The position numbers were made by a program, and so were the translations under genes. From positions 1 through 64,000 of the forward strand of contig NZ_JAPPUW010000016.1 of NCBI RefSeq assembly GCF_026712205.1: a stretch of 64,000 nucleotides of DNA. Reading direction: 5' to 3'. Positions 10,302 through 18,837 of the stretch are shown piece by piece (the stretch's first letter is position 1; every line of letters starts with the position of its first letter). The notes beneath the pieces were generated by a model that had not been told where the DNA came from, did not search any database, and saw only the letters and a program-made list of their open reading frames with translations. Source of the DNA: Pelomonas aquatica. Lineage in GTDB: Bacteria; Pseudomonadota; Gammaproteobacteria; Burkholderiales; Burkholderiaceae_C.

Positions 10302-11549
10302 TCAGCCGCCCACGCCCCGCAGCGCGTCGTCCAGCACCTCCACCCAATGCCGCACCGGCTGACTGCAACCGCTCTGCAGGTGCTGGATGCAGCCGATGTT
10401 GGCCGACACGATCTGCTCGGCCTGCAGCGGTGCCAGCGCGGCGAGCTTGCGGTCGCGCAGCTGCTTGGAAAGCTCGGGCTGCAGCACCGAGTAGGTGCCG
10501 GCCGAGCCGCAGCAGAGGTGGCTGTCGGTGGGCGCGCAGGCGATCTCGAAGCCCAGCTCGCGCAGCCCGGCTTCGACGCCGCCCTTGAGTTGCTGGCCGT
10601 GCTGCAGCGTGCACGGCGGATGGTAGGCCAGCGCGCCCGCCCTGGCCTTGAGGCGGCTCTTCAGCGCCGGCACCAGCTCGGGCAGCAGTTCGCTCAGGTC
10701 GCGCGTCAGCTCGCCGATGCGGCGCGCCTTGTCGGCGTACCCGGGGTCATGGCGCAGCGCATGGGCATAGTCCTTCACCGTCACGCCGCAGCCCGAGGCG
10801 TTCATCACCAGGGCCTCGACGCGCTCGCCCGGGCCGGCCAGCAGCGGCCACCAGGCGTCGATGTTGCGGCGCATGTCGGCCAGCGCGCCCGCGTGGTCGC
10901 CCAGGTGCTCGCGGATCGCGCCGCAGCAGCCCGCGCCGTCGGCGACGACGGTCTGGATGCCGGCGGCGTCCAGCACGCGGGCCGTCGCGCTGTTGATGTT
11001 GGGTGCCATGGCCGGCTGCACGCAGCCCAGCAGCAGCGCGACCTTGCGGTTGAGCTGGCGCGTGGGCCAGTCATGCGCGGTGGCCGGCGGCCGGCCGGGC
11101 ACCTTGTCCTGCAGCGCGGCGGGCACCAGCGGACGCAGCGCCTGGCCCAGCTTCATCGCCGGCTTGAACAGCGGCGAGGTCAGGCCCTCCTTCAGCAGCC
11201 AGCGCACGCGGCGCTCGCCGCCGGGGCGCGCGACCTTGGCGTCCACCACGCGCCGGCCGATGTCGACGAGATGGCCGTATTCGACGCCCGACGGGCAGGT
11301 CGATTCGCAGTTGCGGCAGGTCAGGCAGCGGTCCAGGTGCAGCTGCGTCTCGCGCGTCGGCTCGGCGCCTTCGAGCACCTGCTTGATCAGGTAGATGCGG
11401 CCGCGCGGGCCGTCGAGTTCGTCGCCCAGCAGCTGGTAGGTCGGGCAGGTGGCGGTGCAGAAGCCGCAGTGCACGCAGCGGCGCAGGATGGCCTCGGCCT
11501 CGGTGCCGTCGCGCGTGCCGGCGAATTCGGGAGCGAGGGTCGTCTGCAT
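10302..11549 (-). CDS. glcF: Glycolate oxidase iron-sulfur subunit GlcF
   Basis: 415 aa. Two 4Fe-4S motifs near the N-terminus (CVHCGFCTATCP at about 33 and CLTCRNCESTCP at about 86) and two CCG-type heterodisulfide-reductase-like domains (GAGCCGAIREHLGDH and HLCCGSAGTYS) define GlcF, the electron-transfer subunit of membrane-associated glycolate dehydrogenase. The ATG at 11549 gives normal length and lies 2 bp after the lrgB stop; the longer frame upstream belongs to antisense-like sequence over lrgB. Last gene of the glc operon, separated from glcE by lrgAB. Confidence 0.95.
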   Translation of the reverse strand: MQTTLAPEFAGTRDGTEAEAILRRCVHCGFCTATCPTYQLLGDELDGPRGRIYLIKQVLEGAEPTRETQLHLDRCLTCRNCESTCPSGVEYGHLVDIGRRVVDAKVARPGGERRVRWLLKEGLTSPLFKPAMKLGQALRPLVPAALQDKVPGRPPATAHDWPTRQLNRKVALLLGCVQPAMAPNINSATARVLDAAGIQTVVADGAGCCGAIREHLGDHAGALADMRRNIDAWWPLLAGPGERVEALVMNASGCGVTVKDYAHALRHDPGYADKARRIGELTRDLSELLPELVPALKSRLKARAGALAYHPPCTLQHGQQLKGGVEAGLRELGFEIACAPTDSHLCCGSAGTYSVLQPELSKQLRDRKLAALAPLQAEQIVSANIGCIQHLQSGCSQPVRHWVEVLDDALRGVGG

Positions 11550-11551
11550 GT

Positions 11552-12268
11552 CTAGAAGAAGAGTTGGAACACGAGGGGCATCAGCAGCGACGCCAGGATG
11601 ACCTGCACGCCCAGCGCCAGGCTGGCGTAGGCGCCGGCATCGGCGTCCACCTGCATCGCGCGCGCCGCGCCCAGGCCGTGGGCGCAGGTGCCGAGCGCGA
11701 AGCCGCGCGCGACCATGGGCTGCACGCCGATCAGGTCGAACAGGTATTTGCCGCCCACCGCGCCGATCATGCCGGTCAGCACCGCGAACACGGCCGCCAG
11801 CGCCGGGATGCCGCCGATCTTCTCGGCGATGCCCATGGCCACCGGCGCGGTGACCGACTTGGTGGCCAGCGATGCGACCAGGTCGTGCGGCAGGCCCAGC
11901 GCCCAGCCGATGGCCACCGCGCCGAGCGAGGCCGCCGCGCCGCCGGCCAGCGCCGCGACGAGGATGGCGCCCCAGCGCCGGCGCAGCTCCTCGCGCCGCT
12001 GCCACAGCGGCCAGGCCATCGCGACGACGGCCGGCCCGAGCAGGAAGTGGATGAACTGCGCGCCGGAGAAATAGGTCGGATAGGGCGTGCCGCTGGCCAG
12101 CAGCAGCACGGCCAGCACCGCCACGCTCCAAGGCACCGGGTTGGCCCAGGCCGCGTGGTCCAGGCGCAGATAGGCCGCATGCGCCAGCACATAGACGGCC
12201 AGCGTGGCCGTCAGCCCGAACAGCGGCGTCGCGCTGAGGTAGACCCAGAGCTGCACGAAGTCCTGCAT
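11552..12268 (-). CDS. LrgB/CidB family membrane protein, probable glycolate/organic acid transporter subunit
   Basis: 238-aa polytopic membrane protein with several hydrophobic helices and the LrgB core KSVTAPVAMGIAEKIGG and GFALGTCAHGLGAARA. LrgAB/CidAB proteins were first described as murein hydrolase regulators, but the plant homologue PLGG1, an LrgA-LrgB fusion, is the chloroplast glycolate/glycerate translocator, and Bacillus homologues move pyruvate. Its place inside a glcDEF operon favours glycolate (or lactate/glycerate) transport here. ATG at 12268; 83 bp after lrgA, with a palindromic repeat in between. Confidence 0.88.
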   Translation of the reverse strand: MQDFVQLWVYLSATPLFGLTATLAVYVLAHAAYLRLDHAAWANPVPWSVAVLAVLLLASGTPYPTYFSGAQFIHFLLGPAVVAMAWPLWQRREELRRRWGAILVAALAGGAAASLGAVAIGWALGLPHDLVASLATKSVTAPVAMGIAEKIGGIPALAAVFAVLTGMIGAVGGKYLFDLIGVQPMVARGFALGTCAHGLGAARAMQVDADAGAYASLALGVQVILASLLMPLVFQLFF

Positions 12269-12301
12269 GTCAGCGCCGCCCGGCCGCCCGAAGGCGCTGA
12301 C

Positions 12302-12343
12302 AGCCCCCCTCGGGGGGCAGTGAACGAAGTGAGCGTGGGGGCC
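12302..12343. repeat. GC-rich palindromic intergenic repeat between lrgA and lrgB
   Basis: A perfect short hairpin GCCCCCCTCGGGGGGC at 12303-12318 is followed by CAGTGAACGAAGTGAGCGTGGGGGC. From memory, this combination is a common dispersed intergenic repeat in Burkholderiales. It lies inside the operon and could attenuate or punctuate transcription, or protect the mRNA end. Confidence 0.55.
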
Positions 12344-12351
12344 GCAACATT

Positions 12352-12702
12352 TCAGCCCTGCTTCTCGCGGGCCAGGAAGGCGCGCAGCACCCAGGCCGTG
12401 ACGGCCAGGCCCAGGCCGGTGGACAGCACGACGGCCAGCAGCAGGCGCAGGCCGTATTCGCCGATCAGGTGCAGATGCGTCATCACGCCGACGCCCACCG
12501 GCACGAAGAGCAGCGACAGATGCGCGAGCAGGCCCTCGGCCGCGGGCCGCAGCGTGTCGCGCAGCGGCGCCCAGCGCAGCGCGAGCAGCATCAGCAGCAG
12601 GCCCAGCACCGGGCCGGGCAGCGGGGCATGGGTCAGCCGCACCAGGGCCTCGCCCAGGGCCTGGGCGATGAGCAGCAGCGTCAGGCCGCGCAGCAGTTCC
12701 AT
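12352..12702 (-). CDS. LrgA/CidA family membrane protein, probable partner of LrgB
   Basis: 116 aa with four hydrophobic helices and LrgA-type motifs (LPGPVLGLLLMLLAL, LFVPVGVGVM). Partner of the LrgB-like protein; both map between glcE and glcF, suggesting they import or exchange glycolate or a related 2-carbon/3-carbon acid. The ATG at 12702 lies 14 bp after the glcE stop. Confidence 0.88.
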   Translation of the reverse strand: MELLRGLTLLLIAQALGEALVRLTHAPLPGPVLGLLLMLLALRWAPLRDTLRPAAEGLLAHLSLLFVPVGVGVMTHLHLIGEYGLRLLLAVVLSTGLGLAVTAWVLRAFLAREKQG

Positions 12703-12716
12703 GCTCAGGCAGCTTC

Positions 12717-13787
12717 TCAGAGCCCCGCGTAGAGGCGGCCGGGGTTGAACACGCCGCGCGGGTCGAACGCGGCCTTGAGCCGGCGGTGGATGGCGGCCAG
12801 CGGCGCCGACAGCGGCGCGAAGGCACCGGGCGATTTGTCCAGCGCGCGGAACAGCGTCGCATGCCCGCCCGCGCCGGCCGCGGCCTCGCGCACCGCGGCG
12901 AGCTCCATCGGCGTGACCACCCAGCGCTGGGCGCCGCCCCATTCGATGAGCTGCTCGCCATGCAGCCTGAGCTCGGGCGCGGTGCCGGGCAGGGAGAGGC
13001 GCCACAGCCGCGCGCCACCGGCCACGGCCCGCTGGGCGCCGACGAAGAACTCGTCGCCCTGGTCGCGCAGGCCGGTCCAGAACGGCGCGGCCATGTCGGC
13101 CGGGATCACATCGCCGCCGAGCCTGCGGCAGGCCGCCTCGACCGCGGCGTTCGCACCGGCCAGACGCAGCAGCAGCGCGCCGTCCCACCAGGCGCTGGCC
13201 TCGATGGGCAGGGGCTGGCCGCCCCAGGCGTTGAGCGCCTGCAGCGCGGCCGGCTGGTCCAGGTCGAAGCGCAGCGTGGCCGTGGCCGCGGGCAGCGGCA
13301 GCACCTTCAGCGTGACCTCGGTGATGAGGCCGAGCTGGCCCATGGAGCCGGCCAGCGCGCGGCTGACGTCGAAGCCGGCCACGTTCTTCATCACCGTGCC
13401 GCCGAAGCTCAGCAGCTCGCCGTTGCCATTGATGAGGACGGCGCCCAGCACATGGTCGCGCACCGAGCCGAGCGCCGCGCGGCTGGGGCCGGACAGACCG
13501 GCCGCCACCATGCCGCCCACGGTGCCGCGGCCGCCGAAGCGTGGCGGCTCGAAGGCCAGGCGCTGGCGTTGCTCGGCGAGCGCCGCCTCGACGTCGGCGA
13601 TGGGCGTGCCGGCCAGCGCGCTGATGTAGAGCTCGCTGGGCTCGTAGGCCGTGATGCCGTTGAGCGTCAGCGTGGACAGCGCCTCGCCGCGCGGCGCCTC
13701 GCCATAAAAATCCTTGCTGCCGTGGCCGCTGATGCGCAGCGGCGTGCGCGCGGCGCGGATCTGCGCCTGCAGGTCGTCGAACTTCAA
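12717..13787 (-). CDS. glcE: Glycolate oxidase FAD-binding subunit GlcE
   Basis: 356 aa. FAD-binding PCMH domain with PLRISGHGSKDFYG near the N-terminus, FGGRGTVGGMVAAGLSGPSR and GTVMKNVAGFDVSRAL, and the C-terminal FDPRGVFNPGRLY shared by the family. The start is taken as TTG at 13787, which overlaps the glcD stop as TTGA and puts KFDDLQAQI at the N-terminus; no ATG fits. Second flavoprotein subunit of glycolate dehydrogenase with GlcD and GlcF. Confidence 0.93.
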   Translation of the reverse strand: MKFDDLQAQIRAARTPLRISGHGSKDFYGEAPRGEALSTLTLNGITAYEPSELYISALAGTPIADVEAALAEQRQRLAFEPPRFGGRGTVGGMVAAGLSGPSRAALGSVRDHVLGAVLINGNGELLSFGGTVMKNVAGFDVSRALAGSMGQLGLITEVTLKVLPLPAATATLRFDLDQPAALQALNAWGGQPLPIEASAWWDGALLLRLAGANAAVEAACRRLGGDVIPADMAAPFWTGLRDQGDEFFVGAQRAVAGGARLWRLSLPGTAPELRLHGEQLIEWGGAQRWVVTPMELAAVREAAAGAGGHATLFRALDKSPGAFAPLSAPLAAIHRRLKAAFDPRGVFNPGRLYAGL

Positions 13788-15271
13788 AACCGCTCCAGCT
13801 CCGGGAAGGCCAGCAGCCCGCGCTTCACATGCATGCGGCCGTATTCGGCGCAGCGGTGCAACGTGGGGATCTGCTTGCCGGGGTTCAGCGTGCCGGCGGG
13901 GTCGAAGGCGGCCTTCAGGGCCAGCATCTGTGCGCGCTCCTCGGCGCTGAACTGCACGCACATGGAGTTCAGCTTCTCGACGCCCACGCCGTGCTCGCCG
14001 GTCACGGTGCCGCCCAGGGCCACGCTGCGCTCCAGGATCTCGGCGCCGAACTGCTCGCAGCGGTGCAGCTGGTCGGGGTCGTTGGCATCGAACAGGATCA
14101 GCGGGTGCAGGTTGCCGTCGCCGGCATGGAAGACGTTGGCGCAGCGCAGGCCGTATTTCTTCTCCATCTGCTGGATGTCGAGCAGGATGGTGGCGAGGTG
14201 CTTGCGCGGGATGGTGGAGTCCATGCACATGTAGTCGGGGCTGATGCGGCCGCTCGCCGGGAAGGCGTTCTTGCGGCCGCTCCAGAAGCGCAGCCGCTGG
14301 GCCTCGTCGGCGCTGACCTGCATGTCGGTCGCGCCGCTGCCGCGCAGCACGGCCTCCATGCGGGCGATCTCCTCGGCCACCTCCTCGGGCGTGCCGTCGC
14401 TCTCGCACAGCAGGATGGCCTCGGCGTCCAGGTCGTAGCCGGCGTGGACGAAGTCCTCCACCGCCGCCGTCATGGGCTTGTCCATCATCTCCAGGCCGGC
14501 CGGGATGATGCCGGCCGCGATCAGCGCGGCCACCGCGTCGCCGGCCTTGCGCACGTCGTCGAAGCTGGCCATCAGGCAGCGCGCGAGCTGGGGCTTGGGC
14601 ACGAGCTTGACGGTGACCTCGGTGACGACGGCCAGCATGCCTTCGCTGCCGACGACCAGCGCCAGCAGGTCCAGGCCCGCGGCATCCAGCGCCTCGCTGC
14701 CGAACTCGACGGGCTCGCCCTCCACCGTGAAGCCGCGCACGCGCAGCACGTTGTGCAGCGTCAGGCCGTATTTCAGGCAGTGCACGCCGCCGCTGTTCTC
14801 GGCGATGTTGCCGCCGATGGTGCAGGCGATCTGGCTGCTGGGGTCGGGCGCGTAGTAGAGGCCATGCGGCGCGGCGGCCTCGCTGATCGCGAGGTTGCGC
14901 ACGCCGCATTGCACGCGGGCCGTGCGGGCCAGCGGGTCGATGGCCAGGATGCGGTTGAAGCGGGCCAGGGCCAGCGTCAGGCCGGCCTCGTGCGGCATCG
15001 CGCCGCCCGAGAGGCCGGTGCCGGCGCCGCGCGCGACGACCGGCACGCCGATGGCGTGGCAGGCCTTCAGCACGGCGGCCACCTGGGCCTCGGTCTCGGG
15101 CAGGGCCACGGCCAGCGGCCGCTGGCGGTAGGCCGTCAGGCCGTCGCACTCATAGGGCGTGGTCTGCTCGGCCTGGTGCAGCAGCGCGTGGGCCGGCAGC
15201 ACGGGCGCCAGCGCAGCGACGAGCTGCTGCAGGCGCGCGGCGCGGTCAGGGTTTCGGGCGGGGGCGTTCAT
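13784..15271 (-). CDS. glcD: Glycolate oxidase subunit GlcD
   Basis: 495-aa FAD-linked oxidase that oxidises glycolate to glyoxylate (also D-lactate in some members). FAD-binding motifs VPVVARGAGTGLSGGA, IGGNIAENSGGVHCLKYG and the C-terminal HGVGVEKL, HAGDGNLHPLI and PAGTLNPGKQIP are clear. It follows the permease gene by 21 bp and overlaps glcE by 4 bases. Confidence 0.96.
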   Translation of the reverse strand: MNAPARNPDRAARLQQLVAALAPVLPAHALLHQAEQTTPYECDGLTAYRQRPLAVALPETEAQVAAVLKACHAIGVPVVARGAGTGLSGGAMPHEAGLTLALARFNRILAIDPLARTARVQCGVRNLAISEAAAPHGLYYAPDPSSQIACTIGGNIAENSGGVHCLKYGLTLHNVLRVRGFTVEGEPVEFGSEALDAAGLDLLALVVGSEGMLAVVTEVTVKLVPKPQLARCLMASFDDVRKAGDAVAALIAAGIIPAGLEMMDKPMTAAVEDFVHAGYDLDAEAILLCESDGTPEEVAEEIARMEAVLRGSGATDMQVSADEAQRLRFWSGRKNAFPASGRISPDYMCMDSTIPRKHLATILLDIQQMEKKYGLRCANVFHAGDGNLHPLILFDANDPDQLHRCEQFGAEILERSVALGGTVTGEHGVGVEKLNSMCVQFSAEERAQMLALKAAFDPAGTLNPGKQIPTLHRCAEYGRMHVKRGLLAFPELERF

Positions 15272-15292
15272 CGCCGGCCGACTGTAGCCCGC

Positions 15293-16951
15293 TCAACGCA
15301 CGAGCAAGGTGAAGGGCGGCACATAGGCCTGCAGCGTGACGAAGACACCGACCAGCGCCGCCAGCGCGATGGAGTGGAAGAAGACGTAGCGCAGGATGGG
15401 CCCTTCGCCGTTCTGCCAGCGCGTGGCCGTGGACGCGACGACGATGGACTGCGCATCGATCATCTTGCCCATCACGCCGCCGGCGCTGTTGGCCGCGCCC
15501 ATCAGGTTGGGGTTCAGCCCGAGCTGCTCGGCCGCCACCTTCTGCATGCCGCCGAAGAGCACGTTGCTGGCGGTGTCGGAGCCCGTCATGGCCACGCCCA
15601 GCCAGCCCATCAGCGTGCCGAAGAAGGGGTAGAGCACGCCGGTGTTGGCGAAGGCCAGGCCCAGCGTCGTGTCCAGGCCGCTGAAGCGCGTCAACGTGCC
15701 CAGGGCCAGCATCAGCACGATGGTCAGCAGCGACATGCGCACCAGCCACACCGTCTGGCCGAAGCAGCGCAGCAGGCCGGCGAAGCGGTAGCCCATGACG
15801 AGGCCGCCGACGACCGCCGCCAGCAGGATGCCGGTGCCGGTGGCCGACAGCAGGCCGAACACATACTCCGCCGCCTCGGCCGTGGGCTTGGGCACGACGG
15901 GCGCGACCTTCTCGACCAGCTTGTGCAGGCCGTCGATCGTGAACTTGGGCGCGAAGACGCCGTTCAGCGCCGCCTTGGTGGCCGGCAGGCCCCAGACGAA
16001 GACGAACACGGTCAGGATGACCCAGGGCGTCCAGGCCCTCACGACGGCCGCGCGCGGGTGCACCGTGGGTTTGACGGCCGGCTTGGCCTCGCCGCCGTCC
16101 TGCTCATGGCCGCGCAGAGACACCGAGGTCCAGATGCGGCGCGGCTGCCACACGCGCAGGAAACCGACCAGCGCCACCATCGAGCACATCGCGGCAATCA
16201 CGTCCACCAGCTCCGGGCCGATGAAGTTGCTGACGAGGTATTGCGGGATCGCGAAGGACAGGCCCGTGACGAGGATGGCCGGCCAGATCTCCCACATCGC
16301 CTTGCGGCCGGCGAAGGCCCAGATCAGCCAGAACGGCACCAGCAGCGAGAAGAAGGGCAGCTGGCGGCCGATCATGCCGGACACGGCCATCAGGTCGTAG
16401 CCATGCACCTTGGCCAGCGTGATGACCGGCGTGCCTAAAGCGCCATAGGCCACCGGCGCGGTGTTGGCGATCAGCGACAGGCCCGAGGCTGCCAGCGGCG
16501 AGAACCCGAGGCCGATCAGGATGGCCGCCGTGACGGCCACCGGCGTGCCGAAGCCGGCCGCGCCCTCGAAGAAGGCGCCGAAGGCGAAGGCGATCAGCAG
16601 CAGCTGCAGCCGGCGGTCCTGGGTGATGCCGGCGATGGAGTCCTGCAGCACCTGGAAGCTGCCGTTCTTCTCGGTCAGCTGGTGCAGGAAGATGATGTTG
16701 AGCACGATCCAGCCGATGGGCAGCAGGCCCGTCAGCCCGCCCAGCAGCGCCGCGCGGCCGGCCATGCCGGCCGGCATGCCGAAGGCGAACACCGCGATCA
16801 AAAAGGCGCTGAGCAGGCCGGCCGCGGCGGCCATGTGGGCCTTCCAGTGCAGCACGCCCAGGCCCAGCAGCATGACCACCACGGGCACGGCGGCCACGAG
16901 GGTGCTGAGCCCCATATTGTCGAAAGGGTTGTAGACCTGTTGCCAGACCAT
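15293..16951 (-). CDS. L-lactate/glycolate permease (LctP/GlcA family)
   Basis: 552-aa inner-membrane permease with a dozen or more hydrophobic segments. The first residues MVWQQVYNPFDNMGLSTLVA and the motifs FGAFFEGAAGFGTPVAV, GYDLMAVSGMIGRQLP and NSAGGVMGKMIDAQSIVVA are those of the lactate permease family (LldP/GlcA). As the promoter-proximal gene of the glc operon it most likely imports glycolate and lactate. Upstream lies the LysR gene in the same direction, 177 bp away. Confidence 0.93.
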   Translation of the reverse strand: MVWQQVYNPFDNMGLSTLVAAVPVVVMLLGLGVLHWKAHMAAAAGLLSAFLIAVFAFGMPAGMAGRAALLGGLTGLLPIGWIVLNIIFLHQLTEKNGSFQVLQDSIAGITQDRRLQLLLIAFAFGAFFEGAAGFGTPVAVTAAILIGLGFSPLAASGLSLIANTAPVAYGALGTPVITLAKVHGYDLMAVSGMIGRQLPFFSLLVPFWLIWAFAGRKAMWEIWPAILVTGLSFAIPQYLVSNFIGPELVDVIAAMCSMVALVGFLRVWQPRRIWTSVSLRGHEQDGGEAKPAVKPTVHPRAAVVRAWTPWVILTVFVFVWGLPATKAALNGVFAPKFTIDGLHKLVEKVAPVVPKPTAEAAEYVFGLLSATGTGILLAAVVGGLVMGYRFAGLLRCFGQTVWLVRMSLLTIVLMLALGTLTRFSGLDTTLGLAFANTGVLYPFFGTLMGWLGVAMTGSDTASNVLFGGMQKVAAEQLGLNPNLMGAANSAGGVMGKMIDAQSIVVASTATRWQNGEGPILRYVFFHSIALAALVGVFVTLQAYVPPFTLLVR

Positions 16952-17128
16952 CGTCGTCTCCGGTTTTTTGAATGCTTGCTGCCGCGCCGGCAGCGGGCAG
17001 GAACTGGGGCGGGATGGTGGCGGCGGCGGGCCTGAAGCGGTGTGAATCCTGCGACACGGCCGCGTGAAGAAATTTCAGCCGGCCGGCCCGACACAGGGTT
17101 GCCCCGGACGCCGGGCGTCAGCGGCCCG
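16952..17128 (-). promoter_or_regulatory. Probable promoter/control region of the glycolate operon
   Basis: The 177-bp gap upstream of the permease gene must hold the operon promoter. A GC inverted repeat GCTGCCGCGCCGGCAGC sits at 16978-16994 and a T-run (GGTTTTTT) at 16961-16968. No confident sigma-70 hexamers or LysR T-N11-A box were identified. Confidence 0.35.
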
Positions 17129-18010
17129 TCAGGCCAAGGCTCGCGTCAGCCACTCGACGAAGGCGGCGCACTCCCAGCGCTCCAGCGTGCCCGGCTTCCA
17201 GCACAGATAGTGGTGGAAGCTGGAGCTCACCGTGCGCGGCGACAGCCGCAGCAGGCGGCCCGAGTCCAGCCAGGACGCGCCCAGCTTCATGCGCATCAGC
17301 GCGACGCCGAAGCCGGCCGCCGCGGCGTCCAGCACCAGGCCGAGGTCGTTGAACTGCGCGCCGACGCGCGGCTCGTCCAGCTGCAGGCCGTGGGCCTCGA
17401 ACCAGGTGCTCCACGGCGCCAGCGGGCTGCGGATCAGGTGGGCGCGGCGGATGTCGGCCACGTTGTCGAAGCCCTCCAGCGGGCCGTGCTCGTGCAGATA
17501 GTCGGGGCTGCAGACGGGCGTCAGCTCGTCGGTCAGCACGCGCCGGCTCTCCAGGCCGGGGTAGTCGCCGGTGCCGAAGCGGATCTCCAGGTCGGCGTCC
17601 TCGGATTTCATATTGGCCAGCGGGATGGCCACCTGCATGACCAGCTCGACCTCCGGGTTGGCGTGGCGGAACAGCGCCAGCCGCGGCAGCAGGATCTGGC
17701 GCGAGAAGGTCGGCGTGACGGCCAGGCGCAGGCGCACGGCCTGCGGCCGCACGCCGTCGACGCCCGGGATCCTCTGCAGCGCGGCCAGGCCCTGGCGCAC
17801 CGAGGGCAGATAGGCCTGGCCCTCGTCGCCGAGCACGAAATCGCGCCCGAAGAGCTTGAAGCCCAGCTGCGACTCCAGCTGGCGGATGCGGTGGCTGACC
17901 GCGCTGGGCGTGACGGCCAGTTCCTCGGCCGCGGCGCTGACGCTGCGCAGCCGCGCGACGGCCTCGAAGGCCTGCAGGCACTGGATGGGCGGGATGCGGG
18001 GTGCGGCCAT
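17129..18010 (-). CDS. LysR-family transcriptional regulator (GcvA-like)
   Basis: 293 aa. N-terminal winged helix-turn-helix (LQAFEAVARLRSVSAAAEEL followed by VTPSAVSHRIRQLESQLG) and a periplasmic-binding-like effector domain. The PPIQCLQAFEAVARL start and the FxRxLFGRDFVL region resemble the GcvA subgroup. The ATG at 18010 begins the HTH domain. It lies just upstream of the glycolate operon in the same direction, so it may control it, although regulation of the neighbouring operon is inferred only from position. Confidence 0.9.
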   Translation of the reverse strand: MAAPRIPPIQCLQAFEAVARLRSVSAAAEELAVTPSAVSHRIRQLESQLGFKLFGRDFVLGDEGQAYLPSVRQGLAALQRIPGVDGVRPQAVRLRLAVTPTFSRQILLPRLALFRHANPEVELVMQVAIPLANMKSEDADLEIRFGTGDYPGLESRRVLTDELTPVCSPDYLHEHGPLEGFDNVADIRRAHLIRSPLAPWSTWFEAHGLQLDEPRVGAQFNDLGLVLDAAAAGFGVALMRMKLGASWLDSGRLLRLSPRTVSSSFHHYLCWKPGTLERWECAAFVEWLTRALA

Positions 18011-18063
18011 GCGCGTCGGGCCTCGGCCGTGCACCCGCAGCGGGGGGCGCGGCCGTGGCTCCT

Positions 18064-18813
18064 TCAGGCCTTGCGCCTGGCCGCAGGGCTGCGCTTGCGG
18101 GCCGGGGCGGGTGGCGTGGCGCCGCCGGGCGCGACGCCGGCCAGGCCCTTGGCCACGCTGCCGACGACGGCGCCGGGCATGGTCGCGGCCTTGCGCAGCG
18201 TGTCGCTGGCGGCGTCGAAACTCTGCTTGACGAGGCTGCCGGCGAGGTTGCGGGCCGCGTCGGTGGCGGTGTCCTTCAGCGCCGACGTGGCCAGCTGCGT
18301 GAACTGCTGGCTCAGCGCCGTCCACCACTGCGTGGGGTCGATGGCGGCGGCCGGGTTGGCCGCGGCAGCCTTGGCGGCATCACCGGCCGTCCTGGCGGCC
18401 ACCTTGGCGGTCTTGGTGGCGGCCTTCACGGCCGTCTTGGCCGCAGCCTGGGCCGCCGGCGCCGCGGCGGCCGCGATCTCGGGCGGGATGCCGGGCCAGG
18501 CCGGCGCATCCATGCCCGTGGGCAGCTTGAGGCTGTCGCGCAGCTCGGCCAGCGGCACGTTCATGCTCTTCAGCGTCGACAGCGTCATGCGCTGCACCTC
18601 CAGCGCCTGGATGGTGGCGGCCAGCATGCGCGCGTTCTGCTCCAGCCAGAACTGCACGGTGCGCAGTTCCTCGATGCGCTTGGCCAGTTCCTCGGGGTTC
18701 AGCGTGGGCGCGACCCACTGGCCGATGCCCGGCAGCGCCGAGCCGGCGTTCTTGACCAGGCCCTGCAGGAACTCGAAACCGGGCACGAACTTGGTGAAGC
18801 TGCTGTCGGTCAT
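18064..18813 (-). CDS. PhaM-like polyhydroxyalkanoate granule regulatory protein
   Basis: 249 aa. The N-terminal half (FVPGFEFLQGLVKNAG, VAPTLNPEELAKRIEELRTV, FWLEQNARMLAATIQALEVQ) is the conserved PhaM domain that binds PHB synthase, while the C-terminal part is an Ala/Lys-rich low-complexity tail ending KRSPAARRKA that resembles a histone-like DNA-binding tail. In Ralstonia, PhaM activates PhaC and tethers PHB granules to the nucleoid. No pha biosynthesis gene lies nearby in this window. Confidence 0.82.
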   Translation of the reverse strand: MTDSSFTKFVPGFEFLQGLVKNAGSALPGIGQWVAPTLNPEELAKRIEELRTVQFWLEQNARMLAATIQALEVQRMTLSTLKSMNVPLAELRDSLKLPTGMDAPAWPGIPPEIAAAAAPAAQAAAKTAVKAATKTAKVAARTAGDAAKAAAANPAAAIDPTQWWTALSQQFTQLATSALKDTATDAARNLAGSLVKQSFDAASDTLRKAATMPGAVVGSVAKGLAGVAPGGATPPAPARKRSPAARRKA

Positions 18814-18837
18814 GGCGTCTCCTCTGTGGACCCGATG

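Noticed and set aside
12302-12343. Intrinsic terminator between lrgA and lrgB
   Set aside because: The hairpin lacks a T-run and looks like a common dispersed Burkholderiales repeat, so it is listed as a repeat.
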